A DNA stretch of 64,000 nt, taken from assembly GCA_030141605.1 (NCBI GenBank), contig JAQGDQ010000216.1, forward strand, positions 162,641-226,640, given 5' to 3'. The translations under genes and the position numbers were made by a program. Of the stretch, positions 46,951 to 56,772 are shown one piece after another. The notes beneath the pieces are model-generated. The model did no database searches. It had not been told where the DNA came from and saw only the letters and a program-made list of their open reading frames with translations. Position 1 is the first letter of the stretch. Each line of letters opens with the position of its first letter. Source of the DNA: Tubiluchus corallicola (Eukaryota > Priapulida > Priapulimorpha > Priapulimorphida > Tubiluchidae).

Positions 46951-48247
46951 TATAATTGTTGCCGGAGCGGGAATTGCTGGAATATCCGCTGCCATCAAAG
47001 CTGCCTCGATGGGGAGCTCGGTTCTGTTAGTTGAGCATTACCCTTTTCTGGGAGGAATGTCAACTGCAGGTATGGTTTCTCCCTTCATGAAATCGGAGAC
47101 TGGTGGAGTTGAATTGGTAAGAGGCGTTTATAAGATAATTGAGAAGTGTTTACAGAGAATGGGAGGTATGATTGATAATGGTTTTTATTCATGGGCTTTC
47201 CGATCTGTTGCCAACACCCTTCTTTGGCAAAACAATGTGGATATTGCGTTTAATTCTGATTTAACGGAGGTGTTGAGATTTGACAATAAAATCAGTTCTG
47301 TTAAAATATCCACTCATAATGGAGAGAAGGAGATAAAAGCTGAGCAGTTTATAGACACCACCGGAGATGCACAATTACTTAGTCTGGGAGATTTCTCCTA
47401 TCTAAAAGGGGATGAGCAGTCAGGCCAGTTACAGGCATTGACCTTATTTTTTAGGATGGGGGGTATAGATGTTCATAAGACGGCAGAGTACGCCCGAAAA
47501 AACCAAGATGATTTTTTGGAGTGGATGGATTTTAAATTTGACTTTAACCATATTGTCTCTATCGCGGGCTATAAAAGCTTTATTAAAAAGGCACAAGAGC
47601 AAGGGAAACTATCAAAAGAGGTTGAATATGTGTTTTTTACAACGCTACCTGAAACAGGAGAAGGATCTTTTAACTGTACGAACATATTAAGAATTGATCC
47701 CAGTTGTTCCGAGACTCTGACCAAAGCTGAATCTATTGGTAATCAGCAGGTAGCAGAGATAGTGGGTTTGTTAAATGCAGAAGTGCCCGGATTTGAAAAT
47801 GCTTACCTGATCGATACAGGAGCTCAAGTAGGAGTAAGAGAGACCAGGCGAGCGGAGGCAGAATATATGGTTACAGGAGAGGATATCATGAATGGCTCAA
47901 AGTTTGAAGATGTTATTGCAAGAGGCTGTTATGGAATTGATATTCATGGTCAGGAGGGAGAAGAAAGTAGGTTGGAGGACTTAAAAGAAGGTGTTTGGTA
48001 TGATATACCTTATCGCTCTTTACTAGTAAAAGATGCGGAAAACCTGACAGTTGCAGGAAGATGTATTGGGTCTACACGCGAAGGGCACAGTGCTTTAAGA
48101 ATTATGCCTACTGCATCGGCAACAGGAGAAGCCTGTGGTGCTGCAGCTGCCATAGCTGTGAGGAATAAGAGATGTATCAGGGAGATATCTTATCAGGAAT
48201 TAAGGGAAGAGCTGGTGTGTAATATTGAAGATGATGACAGGGGATAG
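46928..48247 (+). CDS. FAD-dependent oxidoreductase
   Basis: This 439-residue FAD_oxidored (PF12831-type) protein starts with an intact FAD-binding strand AGAGIAGISAAIKAAS and the GGMSTAGMVSPF segment. TTGDAQLLSLGD is the second FAD loop, and REGHSALRIMPTASATGEACG is the C-terminal FAD site. Family members oxidise or reduce small substrates, often in sugar or acid catabolism clusters. The start overlaps nanE by 23 bp and its stop overlaps the mutase gene by 23 bp, so all three are likely translationally coupled. Confidence 0.85.
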   Translation: MRLKKKYDIIVAGAGIAGISAAIKAASMGSSVLLVEHYPFLGGMSTAGMVSPFMKSETGGVELVRGVYKIIEKCLQRMGGMIDNGFYSWAFRSVANTLLWQNNVDIAFNSDLTEVLRFDNKISSVKISTHNGEKEIKAEQFIDTTGDAQLLSLGDFSYLKGDEQSGQLQALTLFFRMGGIDVHKTAEYARKNQDDFLEWMDFKFDFNHIVSIAGYKSFIKKAQEQGKLSKEVEYVFFTTLPETGEGSFNCTNILRIDPSCSETLTKAESIGNQQVAEIVGLLNAEVPGFENAYLIDTGAQVGVRETRRAEAEYMVTGEDIMNGSKFEDVIARGCYGIDIHGQEGEESRLEDLKEGVWYDIPYRSLLVKDAENLTVAGRCIGSTREGHSALRIMPTASATGEACGAAAAIAVRNKRCIREISYQELREELVCNIEDDDRG

Positions 48248-49658
48248 AATCATATTTGGAACAGATGGTTGGAGGGGGTTACTTGATCATGAAGTAAATC
48301 TTCAAAGTATAGCCAGAGTTGCTCAGGCTTTTGCCTCCTTTCTTAAAATAAATAATATACATAATCGCCCGGTGGCCATTGGCTTTGACGGACGAAAGAT
48401 GTCAAGGGAGTTTGCTCATGAATTTGCCAGTGTATTATCAGGAAACCAAATAAATACGTTTTTATCAGATAAGGTGGTTCCTACTCCGGTTCTTTCATAC
48501 TACACGGCAAGAAATAAGTTTAGTTCGGGGGTAATGATTACCGCATCTCACAATCCTGCATCTTATAATGGTGTAAAGTTCAAATCAGAAATTGGTGGCC
48601 CTTTTAGTACGGAGAAGACACATGAGGTGGAAAAGCTAATCGATAAGTTCCCAATTATGAAAAGCGAGGAAAATGTTGAAGAGGTAAACTTTCTTATAGG
48701 ATACATTGAGCATATCTCAAAGCTTATTGATTTTGATGTAATTCGCGAGGCCGGAATTTACCCTTTAATAGATTCTATGGCTGGAGCCGGCGGAAGTTTA
48801 ATTGAGGAGGTTTTAAAAGAGCAACAAATCAGTTCTAAAACTATTTTTGGTCAGCCAACTCATGACTTTTCAGGAAGAAGCGCAGAGCCGATATTTCAAA
48901 ATCTGCAGCCACTCTCTGAGCAGATACAACAAGGAGAATATTCATTGGGGATTGCTACCGATGGTGATGCCGATCGCTTGGGTGTTGTACAAAATAATGG
49001 GATGTGGATGAATATACAGGAGACCATTTTATATCTGTCGCAATACCTGATTGAAGATAAAAAGTTAGAGGGAGGCTTGGTGAAAACTCTTTCTGTAACT
49101 GATAAGTTATATGCTCTTGCACAGCTTAACCACTGCAGTGTTTCTGATGTTCAGGTCGGGTTTAAGTATGTTTCTGAAGAAATGGTATTAAAAAATGCTG
49201 CTTTTGGTGCTGAAGAGTCTGGAGGTTTCGGATTTCAGGGGCATGTTCCGGAAAGAGATGGAATATTGTCCGCTTTAGTGTTTATGGAAATGATGGCTAA
49301 GAATGGTTATCGGAAATTGGATGAGCTTATTCTAAGCAAAAGGGAAGAGTTGGGAAATGTTTTCTACAATAGAGTAGACCAGCCATGCCATAGGGAGGAT
49401 AGGTTAGAAATCTTACAGGCAGTAATAAATAACACTCCGGATAAGGTGAATGGATATTCTGTAAAGGAGGTATTAAGTCATTGCAGCAGTAGAGGAGTTG
49501 TAAATAGTGTGAAATTCAGACTTGAAGGGACCCCCCGGTGGTTGCTGATCAGGAGTTCGGAAACAGAGCCTATGATGCGTGCTTATGCTGAGGGTGAGTC
49601 AGATAAAGAAGTAATGGCGCTTTTAGAAGCAGGGAAAGAATTAATAGAAAAAGTATAA
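48225..49658 (+). CDS. phosphohexomutase (PGM/PMM family)
   Basis: This 477-residue alpha-D-phosphohexomutase interconverts hexose 1- and 6-phosphates. The phosphoserine site is TASHNPASYNG near residue 105. The magnesium loop DGDADRLG is near residue 246. The sugar-binding loop EESGGFGFQGHVPERDG is intact, and the C-terminal phosphate site is RSSETEPMMRAYAE. In this cluster it would take the sugar 1-phosphate released by the GH94 phosphorylase to the 6-phosphate used by the NanE-like epimerase (inference). Confidence 0.88.
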   Translation: MKMMTGDRIIFGTDGWRGLLDHEVNLQSIARVAQAFASFLKINNIHNRPVAIGFDGRKMSREFAHEFASVLSGNQINTFLSDKVVPTPVLSYYTARNKFSSGVMITASHNPASYNGVKFKSEIGGPFSTEKTHEVEKLIDKFPIMKSEENVEEVNFLIGYIEHISKLIDFDVIREAGIYPLIDSMAGAGGSLIEEVLKEQQISSKTIFGQPTHDFSGRSAEPIFQNLQPLSEQIQQGEYSLGIATDGDADRLGVVQNNGMWMNIQETILYLSQYLIEDKKLEGGLVKTLSVTDKLYALAQLNHCSVSDVQVGFKYVSEEMVLKNAAFGAEESGGFGFQGHVPERDGILSALVFMEMMAKNGYRKLDELILSKREELGNVFYNRVDQPCHREDRLEILQAVINNTPDKVNGYSVKEVLSHCSSRGVVNSVKFRLEGTPRWLLIRSSETEPMMRAYAEGESDKEVMALLEAGKELIEKV

Positions 49659-49668
49659 TAGGTTAAAT

Positions 49669-50991
49669 ATGATTACAACTGGAGATTACGTGATGGAGAA
49701 AATAAGGGAGGGAAACAGGGAGTATGTTATAGTAGAAAATCCTTCCTATGTTTTCCCTCCTATTGACTATTATCCTCTTGCTACTCCTCTTAAAAGAGTG
49801 AAACAGTTGAGGGCTGTATTGATGGATATGGATGGAACAACTACAACTACTGAAGAGTTGTGTATCTATTCGCTTGAGACAATGGTCAGGCGAATGAGTG
49901 GGAAAGTGCTTAAGAGTGATTGGAATGGGCTTGATCATGTTAAAGATTATCCTCACATAATAGGAAACAGCACCACAAAACATGTTGAATATCTTATTGA
50001 GACGTATTCGCAAATGCTCCAAGATGTATTAATTCAGGCGGAGTTTGTAAAAGCAGCAATCTGGACGCTTAAAAATGGTCAGGATCAGAATCGCAAACAG
50101 GAGGTTATGCAAAACCTCAAAAAATATGGGCTCTCAAAATTGATTGAAGATTTTAATCAGTCACAGCTAAATACAGTAGAGCTTTATGCCGAAAAGATAT
50201 CAGAGCTAGACTTCACTGACAGAGTTAGCCTTGGAGTTGATATTTATTATGAAGTATATCATGAAATTCTGTCCCGTTTAAAAAGGGGTGAGTCCGAAAC
50301 AATAAAAAATGAGGTGTTTGGAAGCTCTGATGAGCAAAAAGACCTAATTGCTCCCATGCCTGGAGTAGAGGTGATTCTCCCAATGTTAAAAGGGTGGCTT
50401 GGTGCTGACATCAGCTATCTATCAGATTCAATTCTAAATAGCTATTTAGAAAAAACAGGTGAGAGTCTTTCCTCTTCAGAGAAAGAAAGATGTAATAGGC
50501 AGCTTGTTGAATTGTCAAATTATTTTGAGAGAAATCCTGTTCAGATTGGTCTGGTCACCTCTTCAGTTTTTTATGAAGCTGATATCATTATTCAGGAGGT
50601 ATTTCATGTCATACGTAAGCGTATTGGAAGGTCAAAACTGCCAAAGTCTCGTAAGTTTATGATACTTGAAAACTTAAAGGATTACCATAAAGTATATAGC
50701 ACATTTGTTACTGCCAGTGATTCAAGTGAGATTAGGCTTAAGCCGCACAGGGACTTATATAGTATTGCATTGCACCAGGTAGGGATATCTCCGCAGAATT
50801 TCGACCAGGTGATCGGATTTGAAGATAGTGAAAGTGGAACTGTTGCTATCAGGGCAGCGGGTATTGGGTGTTGCATAGCAGTACCTTTTGCACAGACATC
50901 CGCACATAATCTGGAAGCAGCAACAAGGGTCGTAAAAGGAGGAATTCCCGAAGCGTTAGTTGAATATAATATGTTTTTGGAGTTGAATTAA
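49669..50991 (+). CDS. HAD-superfamily phosphatase or mutase with enlarged cap
   Basis: This 440-residue HAD protein is about twice the length of usual HAD phosphatases. Motif I is LMDMDGT with Asp53 and Asp55 near residue 51. Motif IV is GFEDSESG in the last quarter, a form common in the beta-phosphoglucomutase-like branch. A helical cap of about 200 residues lies between them. VTSSVFYEAD is a likely motif II. It could dephosphorylate, or move phosphate on, a cluster sugar phosphate. It lies between the mutase and the GH38 gene. Confidence 0.75.
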   Translation: MITTGDYVMEKIREGNREYVIVENPSYVFPPIDYYPLATPLKRVKQLRAVLMDMDGTTTTTEELCIYSLETMVRRMSGKVLKSDWNGLDHVKDYPHIIGNSTTKHVEYLIETYSQMLQDVLIQAEFVKAAIWTLKNGQDQNRKQEVMQNLKKYGLSKLIEDFNQSQLNTVELYAEKISELDFTDRVSLGVDIYYEVYHEILSRLKRGESETIKNEVFGSSDEQKDLIAPMPGVEVILPMLKGWLGADISYLSDSILNSYLEKTGESLSSSEKERCNRQLVELSNYFERNPVQIGLVTSSVFYEADIIIQEVFHVIRKRIGRSKLPKSRKFMILENLKDYHKVYSTFVTASDSSEIRLKPHRDLYSIALHQVGISPQNFDQVIGFEDSESGTVAIRAAGIGCCIAVPFAQTSAHNLEAATRVVKGGIPEALVEYNMFLELN

Positions 50992-51012
50992 TTAAGAAAG
51001 AGTAAAGAGAAG

Positions 51013-53778
51013 ATGGACAAAAACGTTTATCACGTAATATCAAACACCCATTGGGACCGCGAATGGCGATTTCCATTCCAGCGAAACAGGCAAATGCTTG
51101 TTGATATGATTGATAAGGTATTAGAGATACTTGAGAATGAACCGGAGTACAGGGCATTTCATCTTGATAGCCAGTCGATAGTGCTCAAAGATTATCTTGA
51201 TATAAAGCCACAGAACAAGAAAAGAATAACCCAACTTACACTTGAGAACAGACTTCTGCATGGTCCGTGGTATATATTACCAGAAGAGTTTCAGGTAGGT
51301 GGTGAAAATCTTGTACGTAATCTTTTACTTGGCCATAAGGTGAGTAAAGAGAATGGTGGTGTTTCAAAGATTGGGTACTCTCCTTTCTCCTGGGGGCAAA
51401 TCTCTCAACTGCCCCAGATTTACAAACAGTTTAATATTGATCTTATAATGTTTTACAGAGGAATCAATTCTCAGGATAGCCCAAAGGCTGAATTCCTCTG
51501 GCGTGGAGCAGATGGGACAGAAATGGTGTCATCCCGGTTTTCAACAATGCCAAGGTATAATTTCTATTTTTATATCTATCGTCCGGCAGCACACAATGAA
51601 GGTTTTTACGATGTTGAGTACAGTTGGAGTAAAAATACAACTCCGTTTCATTTTGCAGATAAGAGTCAGCAGGGTGAGGATTATTTCATCATTTCAGAAC
51701 ATAAGGAGTACTACCCAGATAGCCTGGAGAAGCAAGTTAACCAAATAATAGAGGATCAGGCAGAGGATTTTACAACTCCTCATAAGATCTGGATGGAGGG
51801 GCATGACTCCTCGGGGCCAAATGTTCAAACTGCCCGAATGATAAAAGATATTCGTGAGAAAATGCCGCACATTAATGTAAAGCATTCCACTCTAGAAGAG
51901 TTTGCAAACGCTATTGAAAAGTCAGTAGACCGGGATTCATTAAAGCTCGTGACAGGCGAGCGTAGAAGCGCGCAAAATAATAGTCGTTGTGGTAATTTGT
52001 TTGGGTATACAACTTCGGCAAGAATGTACCTGAAGCAGGCGAATTTTGACGCGGAACGCTGGATTCAATATTATGCTGAACCATTTAATGTGTTTTCTGC
52101 TTTTACGGGGAGAGATATAAATGATCAATATCCTGAGAATGCCTGGGAGTTGATAATTCAGAACTCAGCGCACGATTCAATTGGAGGCTGCTCTTTAGAC
52201 AGAATTCATGAGGATATGATGATGCGTTACCAACATTCCGTTGAGATTTCAAAAGGTATTTTTGAGCGATCATTGAAACACTCTGTTAAAGATCTGAACA
52301 CTTTAGGTTTTCCTACAGCTAATGATATACCTGAAAGTGAACAGATTTTTATTACAGCTATCAATCCACTTAATTGCATTCGTACCGAGGTTTGTGAAGT
52401 GTTTGTTGATGTTCCATTAAGTCTGGATAAAGGTAGCATAGAGATTTTTGATGTTTCAGGTGAACAGATGGAAGCCTGCATAACTAAGAGATATGAGCAT
52501 CAACCTGTGCTGGAACAGATGATAAATCGACCGATGTTTTTCAATATGGTTCGGTACCAGGCAGTGGTGAGTTTAGAAGGTATACCTCAAAATGGGTTTA
52601 AAGCCTTTCATGTTAAGCCTGTTGAAAGTAAGGGGGAAAGTAACAGAAGCATAAGTGACGTTAAGCTTGAGAATGACTTTCTTAAAGTCGAAATAAATCC
52701 AGATGGGACGCTTAATGTTACTGATAAGCAAAGGAACCATATTTACAAAAATATAGCCTATTTTGTAGATGAAGGGGAGGCGGGTCATGCTTGGGTAAAT
52801 GAGCCGGTTGGAGAAGAGTTTTCAACTGAGGGGAGCAAAGCTGATATTTCATGGGAGACAAGTAATTCTGTTGTTCAAGAGGTGAAAATTATTAATAAGC
52901 TTCAGCTTCCTGAAAGCCTGAAGTGCCGTAAGGAAGGAAAACCCGGGACTAAGACAATGACTATATCAAGGACGGTTACACTTCGAAAGAAATCACAGTT
53001 CCTTGAGTTTAATATTGAGGTAGACAATCCGGTTGAAAGTCATCGACTGCGATTAATGCTTCCATCAGGATTGAAGGCAAGTTCTTCTTTTGGAGAAGGG
53101 CAGTTTGATGTTGTTGAAAGAACCCTGGAGCGACCCGATACAAGCGACTGGATTGAACAACCTATGTATGATTTCCCAATGCATCATTTTGTGGATATTG
53201 CAGATGGAAGTAAGGGAATAGCTGTTCTTGTTGATGGTTTGAAGGAGTATGAGGTTCTTCAGGATAATCAAAACACTTTGGCCATTACACTGTTTAGGAC
53301 ATTTGAATATAAAATTAATCCGGCATCATCCCAGAGTTACTTCTACGAGAAAGGGGTGCAAATGTTAGGTAAAAGTTCATACAGGCTTGCATTATACCCG
53401 CATGAATATGATTGGAACAGGGGCCAGGTCTTTAAAGAGGCGCAGAAGTTCAATTACGATGTCAGGATGGTTCAAACAGGCAGCCTGAATGGGAGTGGAG
53501 GCCCTGAAAAAACATTTTTTAAATTGCACCCTGAAGAGCTAATCGTCAGTGCTGTTAAGAAGCCTGAAGATGGTGAGGAAAGCGCATTTGTCATTCGTTT
53601 ATATAACCCAACAAATACCGCTATTTCCGGGAAGCTTGAGTTTGATCTGAATATAAAAGAAGTTAAGAGGCTAAACCTGGAAGAGGTTGAGTTGAGCCGA
53701 TTGGGACTGATTGACGATAAGTCATTCTCTGTTGAGGCCGGTTCCCGACAAATTATCACTTACAAAGTCAAATATTAA
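51013..53778 (+). CDS. GH38 family alpha-mannosidase-like protein with altered active site
   Basis: This 921-residue protein has the GH38 layout: N-terminal zinc-site motif SNTHWDREW with His13 and Asp15, the sugar-binding LLHGPWYILPEEF, and AHDSIGG with the second zinc histidine near residue 387. A beta-sandwich half follows. In the family the nucleophile and zinc-ligand Asp lies in PDxFG. Here the same stretch reads GYSPFSWGQISQLPQ, so the Asp position is Phe125. The protein therefore lacks a residue thought essential. It may use another chemistry, another metal arrangement, or be non-catalytic. It has no signal peptide. Confidence 0.78.
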   Translation: MDKNVYHVISNTHWDREWRFPFQRNRQMLVDMIDKVLEILENEPEYRAFHLDSQSIVLKDYLDIKPQNKKRITQLTLENRLLHGPWYILPEEFQVGGENLVRNLLLGHKVSKENGGVSKIGYSPFSWGQISQLPQIYKQFNIDLIMFYRGINSQDSPKAEFLWRGADGTEMVSSRFSTMPRYNFYFYIYRPAAHNEGFYDVEYSWSKNTTPFHFADKSQQGEDYFIISEHKEYYPDSLEKQVNQIIEDQAEDFTTPHKIWMEGHDSSGPNVQTARMIKDIREKMPHINVKHSTLEEFANAIEKSVDRDSLKLVTGERRSAQNNSRCGNLFGYTTSARMYLKQANFDAERWIQYYAEPFNVFSAFTGRDINDQYPENAWELIIQNSAHDSIGGCSLDRIHEDMMMRYQHSVEISKGIFERSLKHSVKDLNTLGFPTANDIPESEQIFITAINPLNCIRTEVCEVFVDVPLSLDKGSIEIFDVSGEQMEACITKRYEHQPVLEQMINRPMFFNMVRYQAVVSLEGIPQNGFKAFHVKPVESKGESNRSISDVKLENDFLKVEINPDGTLNVTDKQRNHIYKNIAYFVDEGEAGHAWVNEPVGEEFSTEGSKADISWETSNSVVQEVKIINKLQLPESLKCRKEGKPGTKTMTISRTVTLRKKSQFLEFNIEVDNPVESHRLRLMLPSGLKASSSFGEGQFDVVERTLERPDTSDWIEQPMYDFPMHHFVDIADGSKGIAVLVDGLKEYEVLQDNQNTLAITLFRTFEYKINPASSQSYFYEKGVQMLGKSSYRLALYPHEYDWNRGQVFKEAQKFNYDVRMVQTGSLNGSGGPEKTFFKLHPEELIVSAVKKPEDGEESAFVIRLYNPTNTAISGKLEFDLNIKEVKRLNLEEVELSRLGLIDDKSFSVEAGSRQIITYKVKY

Positions 53779-53793
53779 AAAAGAGTATAAATT

Positions 53794-56208
53794 ATGATAT
53801 CTAATAAATACGGATATTTCACAGAAGATTTCAGAGAGTTTGTTATAAAAGATCCCAGGACACCACGCCCCTGGTTTAATTACATATGGAATGAGCGTTA
53901 TGCCGGATTAGTATCCCATGGAGGGGGAGGATTTTCATTTCTGGATAGTCCACGAGACAACAGGATTTCACGGATGAGGTATAATTGCTTGCCGTGGGAC
54001 AGACCCGGAAGATATGTTATTATAAAAGATGTGGAGTCAAATGAGTATTGGTCTTTGAGTTGGGCTCCAACTATCGACGTTAAATATGATAAATATGAAG
54101 CAAAGATTGGGCAGGGGTATACCGAGATAATTACAGAGTATAAGGGGATTCACGCCAGTCTGACCTATTTCGTTCCTAAGGATAATAACTGTGAGATATG
54201 GAAAGTCAGACTGGAGAATAAAAGTGAAAGAAAAAGAGATATTGAGGTGTATGCTTTTCAGGAGTTAATGATGGGAAATGCGCTAAATGATATAATTAAT
54301 CAACCTAATGATAAGCATTTCACCGATATCAGGTTTATAGAAGAGCATAAAGCTTTACTGGCAACGAGAAGGTACTGGGTGTTAAATAAAAAATCAGCAA
54401 CGGTTGAGCAGCCCAGTTTCTCATGGGAGTATAACACTATTTTTGGAATGAACTTGCCTATTAAGGGTTTTGATGGCAGTTTGGACGAGTTTATTGGAAG
54501 GTGGCGTTCTGAGGCTAATCCGGTAGCGATTGAAAGCAGTAAAATGGGAAATACAGAGATTACTGCCGGAGATCCTGTAGTGGCTTTACAATCTGAAATT
54601 TCTCTTAAAGCAAATGGAGTAAGAGACTTTTCTGTTTTCATGGGTGTTGCCGAGAAGTCAGATGATAAACCTTTTGATTCGCTTAAGTTTAAGGAGTATC
54701 AGCAAAATGAGTTGGTAGAAGATAAGCTTAAAGAGGTAAAGAAGCATTGGGATAATTACCTTGGGCATGTAAGAGTGAAAACCCCTAACAAAGCATTTAA
54801 TGCTATGCTAAATGTCTGGAATCAGTATCAGACGGCAGTAACCTTTGATATGGCTCGAAATTCAGGCTACTACCACGGTGGCTTGCTATTTGGCACAGGA
54901 ATGAGGGATCAGTTTCAGGATATTCTTGGAAGGGTGATTCCGGCACCGGAGCAGGTTCGAGCAAGGCTGCTTAATGCTCTTCAGTATCAGTATTCAGATG
55001 GTTCGACTCTTCATAACTTCTTTAAGTTAACCGGGCATGGGGAACGTACTCACCATTCCGACACTCCACTTTGGATTTCTTTCGGATTGGTAGAGTATAT
55101 AAATGAAACGGGCGATTTAAGCATTCTCGATGAGGTGGTTAAGTTCCACGATGAAGGCGAAGCAACTGTTTATGAACATATGGTTCGCTCACTGGATTTT
55201 GCAATCACTGATACCTCAGAGAGGGGGCTGCCTCTTATCCGAAAAGGAGACTGGAATGATACCCTCGATCATATTGGTCCAAAAGGGAAAGGTGAGACTA
55301 TCTGGGGCGCCATGTTTCTTTGTTATGCCCTCAAAAAGACTTTTGAGCTGCTGGATTATAGAAATGATAATGAGGTTAAAACCCGATGGGAGAAAGCGTA
55401 TAACAATATTGCTGGATTAGTTAATAAGATTGCCTGGGATGGAGAGTGGTATGTTAGGGCATTTCGTGATAATGGTGAGGTTGTAGGTTCAGATAAGATG
55501 AAACAAGGAAAAATATTCCTGAACACTCAAACATGGGCTGTTATTTCCGAGATCGCCTCAAAAGAGAGGGCAGGCAAAGCTTTAGAGAGTAGTGTGAAAT
55601 ATCTTGAAAATAGAACAGGTATGCAGATATGCTGGCCTGCTTATCGTGAGGTTGAGGATGATATTGGCTTGATATCAAGATGTGTGCCGGGGAAAAAGGA
55701 GAATGGAGCTGTTTTTAATCACGCTTCTTCATGGTTTGTTTTAGCAGCTATAATGGATGGTAAGGTTGAAGATGCATTTCGGATTTATAATAAAATGATT
55801 CCAATAAATTCATCGGAAGAGGTTACGTTAGATAGATATGATACTGAGCCATACGTTTATTCAGAGTACTTAACCAGCAAGGAGCATGAGACCGAGGGGC
55901 AAGCCTCTCATTCATGGCTTACGGGATCCTCAGTATGGATGTATCGAATTGGATTAGACTGGATTCTTGGCTTGAAAACTTCCATGAAAGGAATTACAAT
56001 TGACCCTTCGGTACCTGCAGATTGGGATAATATTGATGTTACCAGAAAATTCAGGGGGAAGACACTGAATGTTACTATTAAAAATCCTAATGGGGTAAAT
56101 TCTGGAGTGAAGTCTGTTCATATCAATGGTGAAGTGTTCATTGGTAAGTGGATTGATGTTACCAGCTTTACTCCTGAGGTGCTTGATGTTGAGGTGGTGC
56201 TTGGTTAG
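53794..56208 (+). CDS. GH94 family phosphorylase (cellobiose/chitobiose phosphorylase-like)
   Basis: This 804-residue intracellular phosphorylase uses inorganic phosphate to split a beta-linked oligosaccharide, giving a sugar 1-phosphate. The N-terminus has GYFTEDFREFVIKDPRTPRPW, a GH94 hallmark, then RYNCLPWDRPGRY. The (alpha/alpha)6 catalytic domain has ARNSGYYHGG, GMRDQFQD and the general-acid region KGDWNDTLD with Asp486 and Asp489. It is shorter than the cyclic-glucan synthases and lacks their membrane part. It starts 16 bp after the GH38 gene. The glycan is not known; cellobiose- and N,N'-diacetylchitobiose-type members share these motifs. Confidence 0.86.
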   Translation: MISNKYGYFTEDFREFVIKDPRTPRPWFNYIWNERYAGLVSHGGGGFSFLDSPRDNRISRMRYNCLPWDRPGRYVIIKDVESNEYWSLSWAPTIDVKYDKYEAKIGQGYTEIITEYKGIHASLTYFVPKDNNCEIWKVRLENKSERKRDIEVYAFQELMMGNALNDIINQPNDKHFTDIRFIEEHKALLATRRYWVLNKKSATVEQPSFSWEYNTIFGMNLPIKGFDGSLDEFIGRWRSEANPVAIESSKMGNTEITAGDPVVALQSEISLKANGVRDFSVFMGVAEKSDDKPFDSLKFKEYQQNELVEDKLKEVKKHWDNYLGHVRVKTPNKAFNAMLNVWNQYQTAVTFDMARNSGYYHGGLLFGTGMRDQFQDILGRVIPAPEQVRARLLNALQYQYSDGSTLHNFFKLTGHGERTHHSDTPLWISFGLVEYINETGDLSILDEVVKFHDEGEATVYEHMVRSLDFAITDTSERGLPLIRKGDWNDTLDHIGPKGKGETIWGAMFLCYALKKTFELLDYRNDNEVKTRWEKAYNNIAGLVNKIAWDGEWYVRAFRDNGEVVGSDKMKQGKIFLNTQTWAVISEIASKERAGKALESSVKYLENRTGMQICWPAYREVEDDIGLISRCVPGKKENGAVFNHASSWFVLAAIMDGKVEDAFRIYNKMIPINSSEEVTLDRYDTEPYVYSEYLTSKEHETEGQASHSWLTGSSVWMYRIGLDWILGLKTSMKGITIDPSVPADWDNIDVTRKFRGKTLNVTIKNPNGVNSGVKSVHINGEVFIGKWIDVTSFTPEVLDVEVVLG

Positions 56209-56240
56209 GTGTTTTGATAGATTAAATTCAAGGTTTTATC

Positions 56241-56744
56241 ATGAGAAATCTATTTATTGGAGATTCAATTACTGAAGGGTTTCCAACAGATATTCTGCTG
56301 TCAGGTAAAAGTGTTACCAACAGAGGAATATCCGGTATAAGCTCGATAGAGCTTCTCCGTCTTTTTACTGAGAGCTGGGTGCAAAGCGATACCGTGCGAA
56401 CCTTTATTTGCATTGGCACAAATGATCTTGCCAGGAATATTACAGATACCCAGATTATTGAAAGTATTAAGATAATGTGCAGTAAGCTGGGGAATCAATC
56501 AGTTTATCTGACTTCGCTATTTCCAACAAAAAGGAATAAGCCTCGTCCAAATAAACGAATTGATGGACTTAACCTTAAGATTCATGAGTTGTCGGTCGAT
56601 CTAGATGCTCACTTTTTGCATATGAATCCACTGTTTAAAGATGAGACAGGAAGTCTTCGCAATGATTATACCAATGACGGGTTACATCTAACCTTTAAGG
56701 CTTATGAAAAGTGGGCCGCACTGATAAGTGATTTATTGATTTAG
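56241..56744 (+). CDS. SGNH/GDSL hydrolase
   Basis: This 167-residue esterase-fold protein has block I at residues 5-12 (FIGDSITEGF) with the catalytic serine, block III with CIGTNDLA (Asn of the oxyanion hole), and block V with YTNDGLHLTFKAY, giving Asp and His. It has no signal peptide. Such enzymes often remove acetyl groups from sugars, so it could deacetylate a cluster intermediate. It is the last gene of the run, 32 bp after GH94, and a terminator follows. Confidence 0.85.
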   Translation: MRNLFIGDSITEGFPTDILLSGKSVTNRGISGISSIELLRLFTESWVQSDTVRTFICIGTNDLARNITDTQIIESIKIMCSKLGNQSVYLTSLFPTKRNKPRPNKRIDGLNLKIHELSVDLDAHFLHMNPLFKDETGSLRNDYTNDGLHLTFKAYEKWAALISDLLI

Positions 56745-56772
56745 AGATACTGTTTCACAAGCTGTGTAGGTA

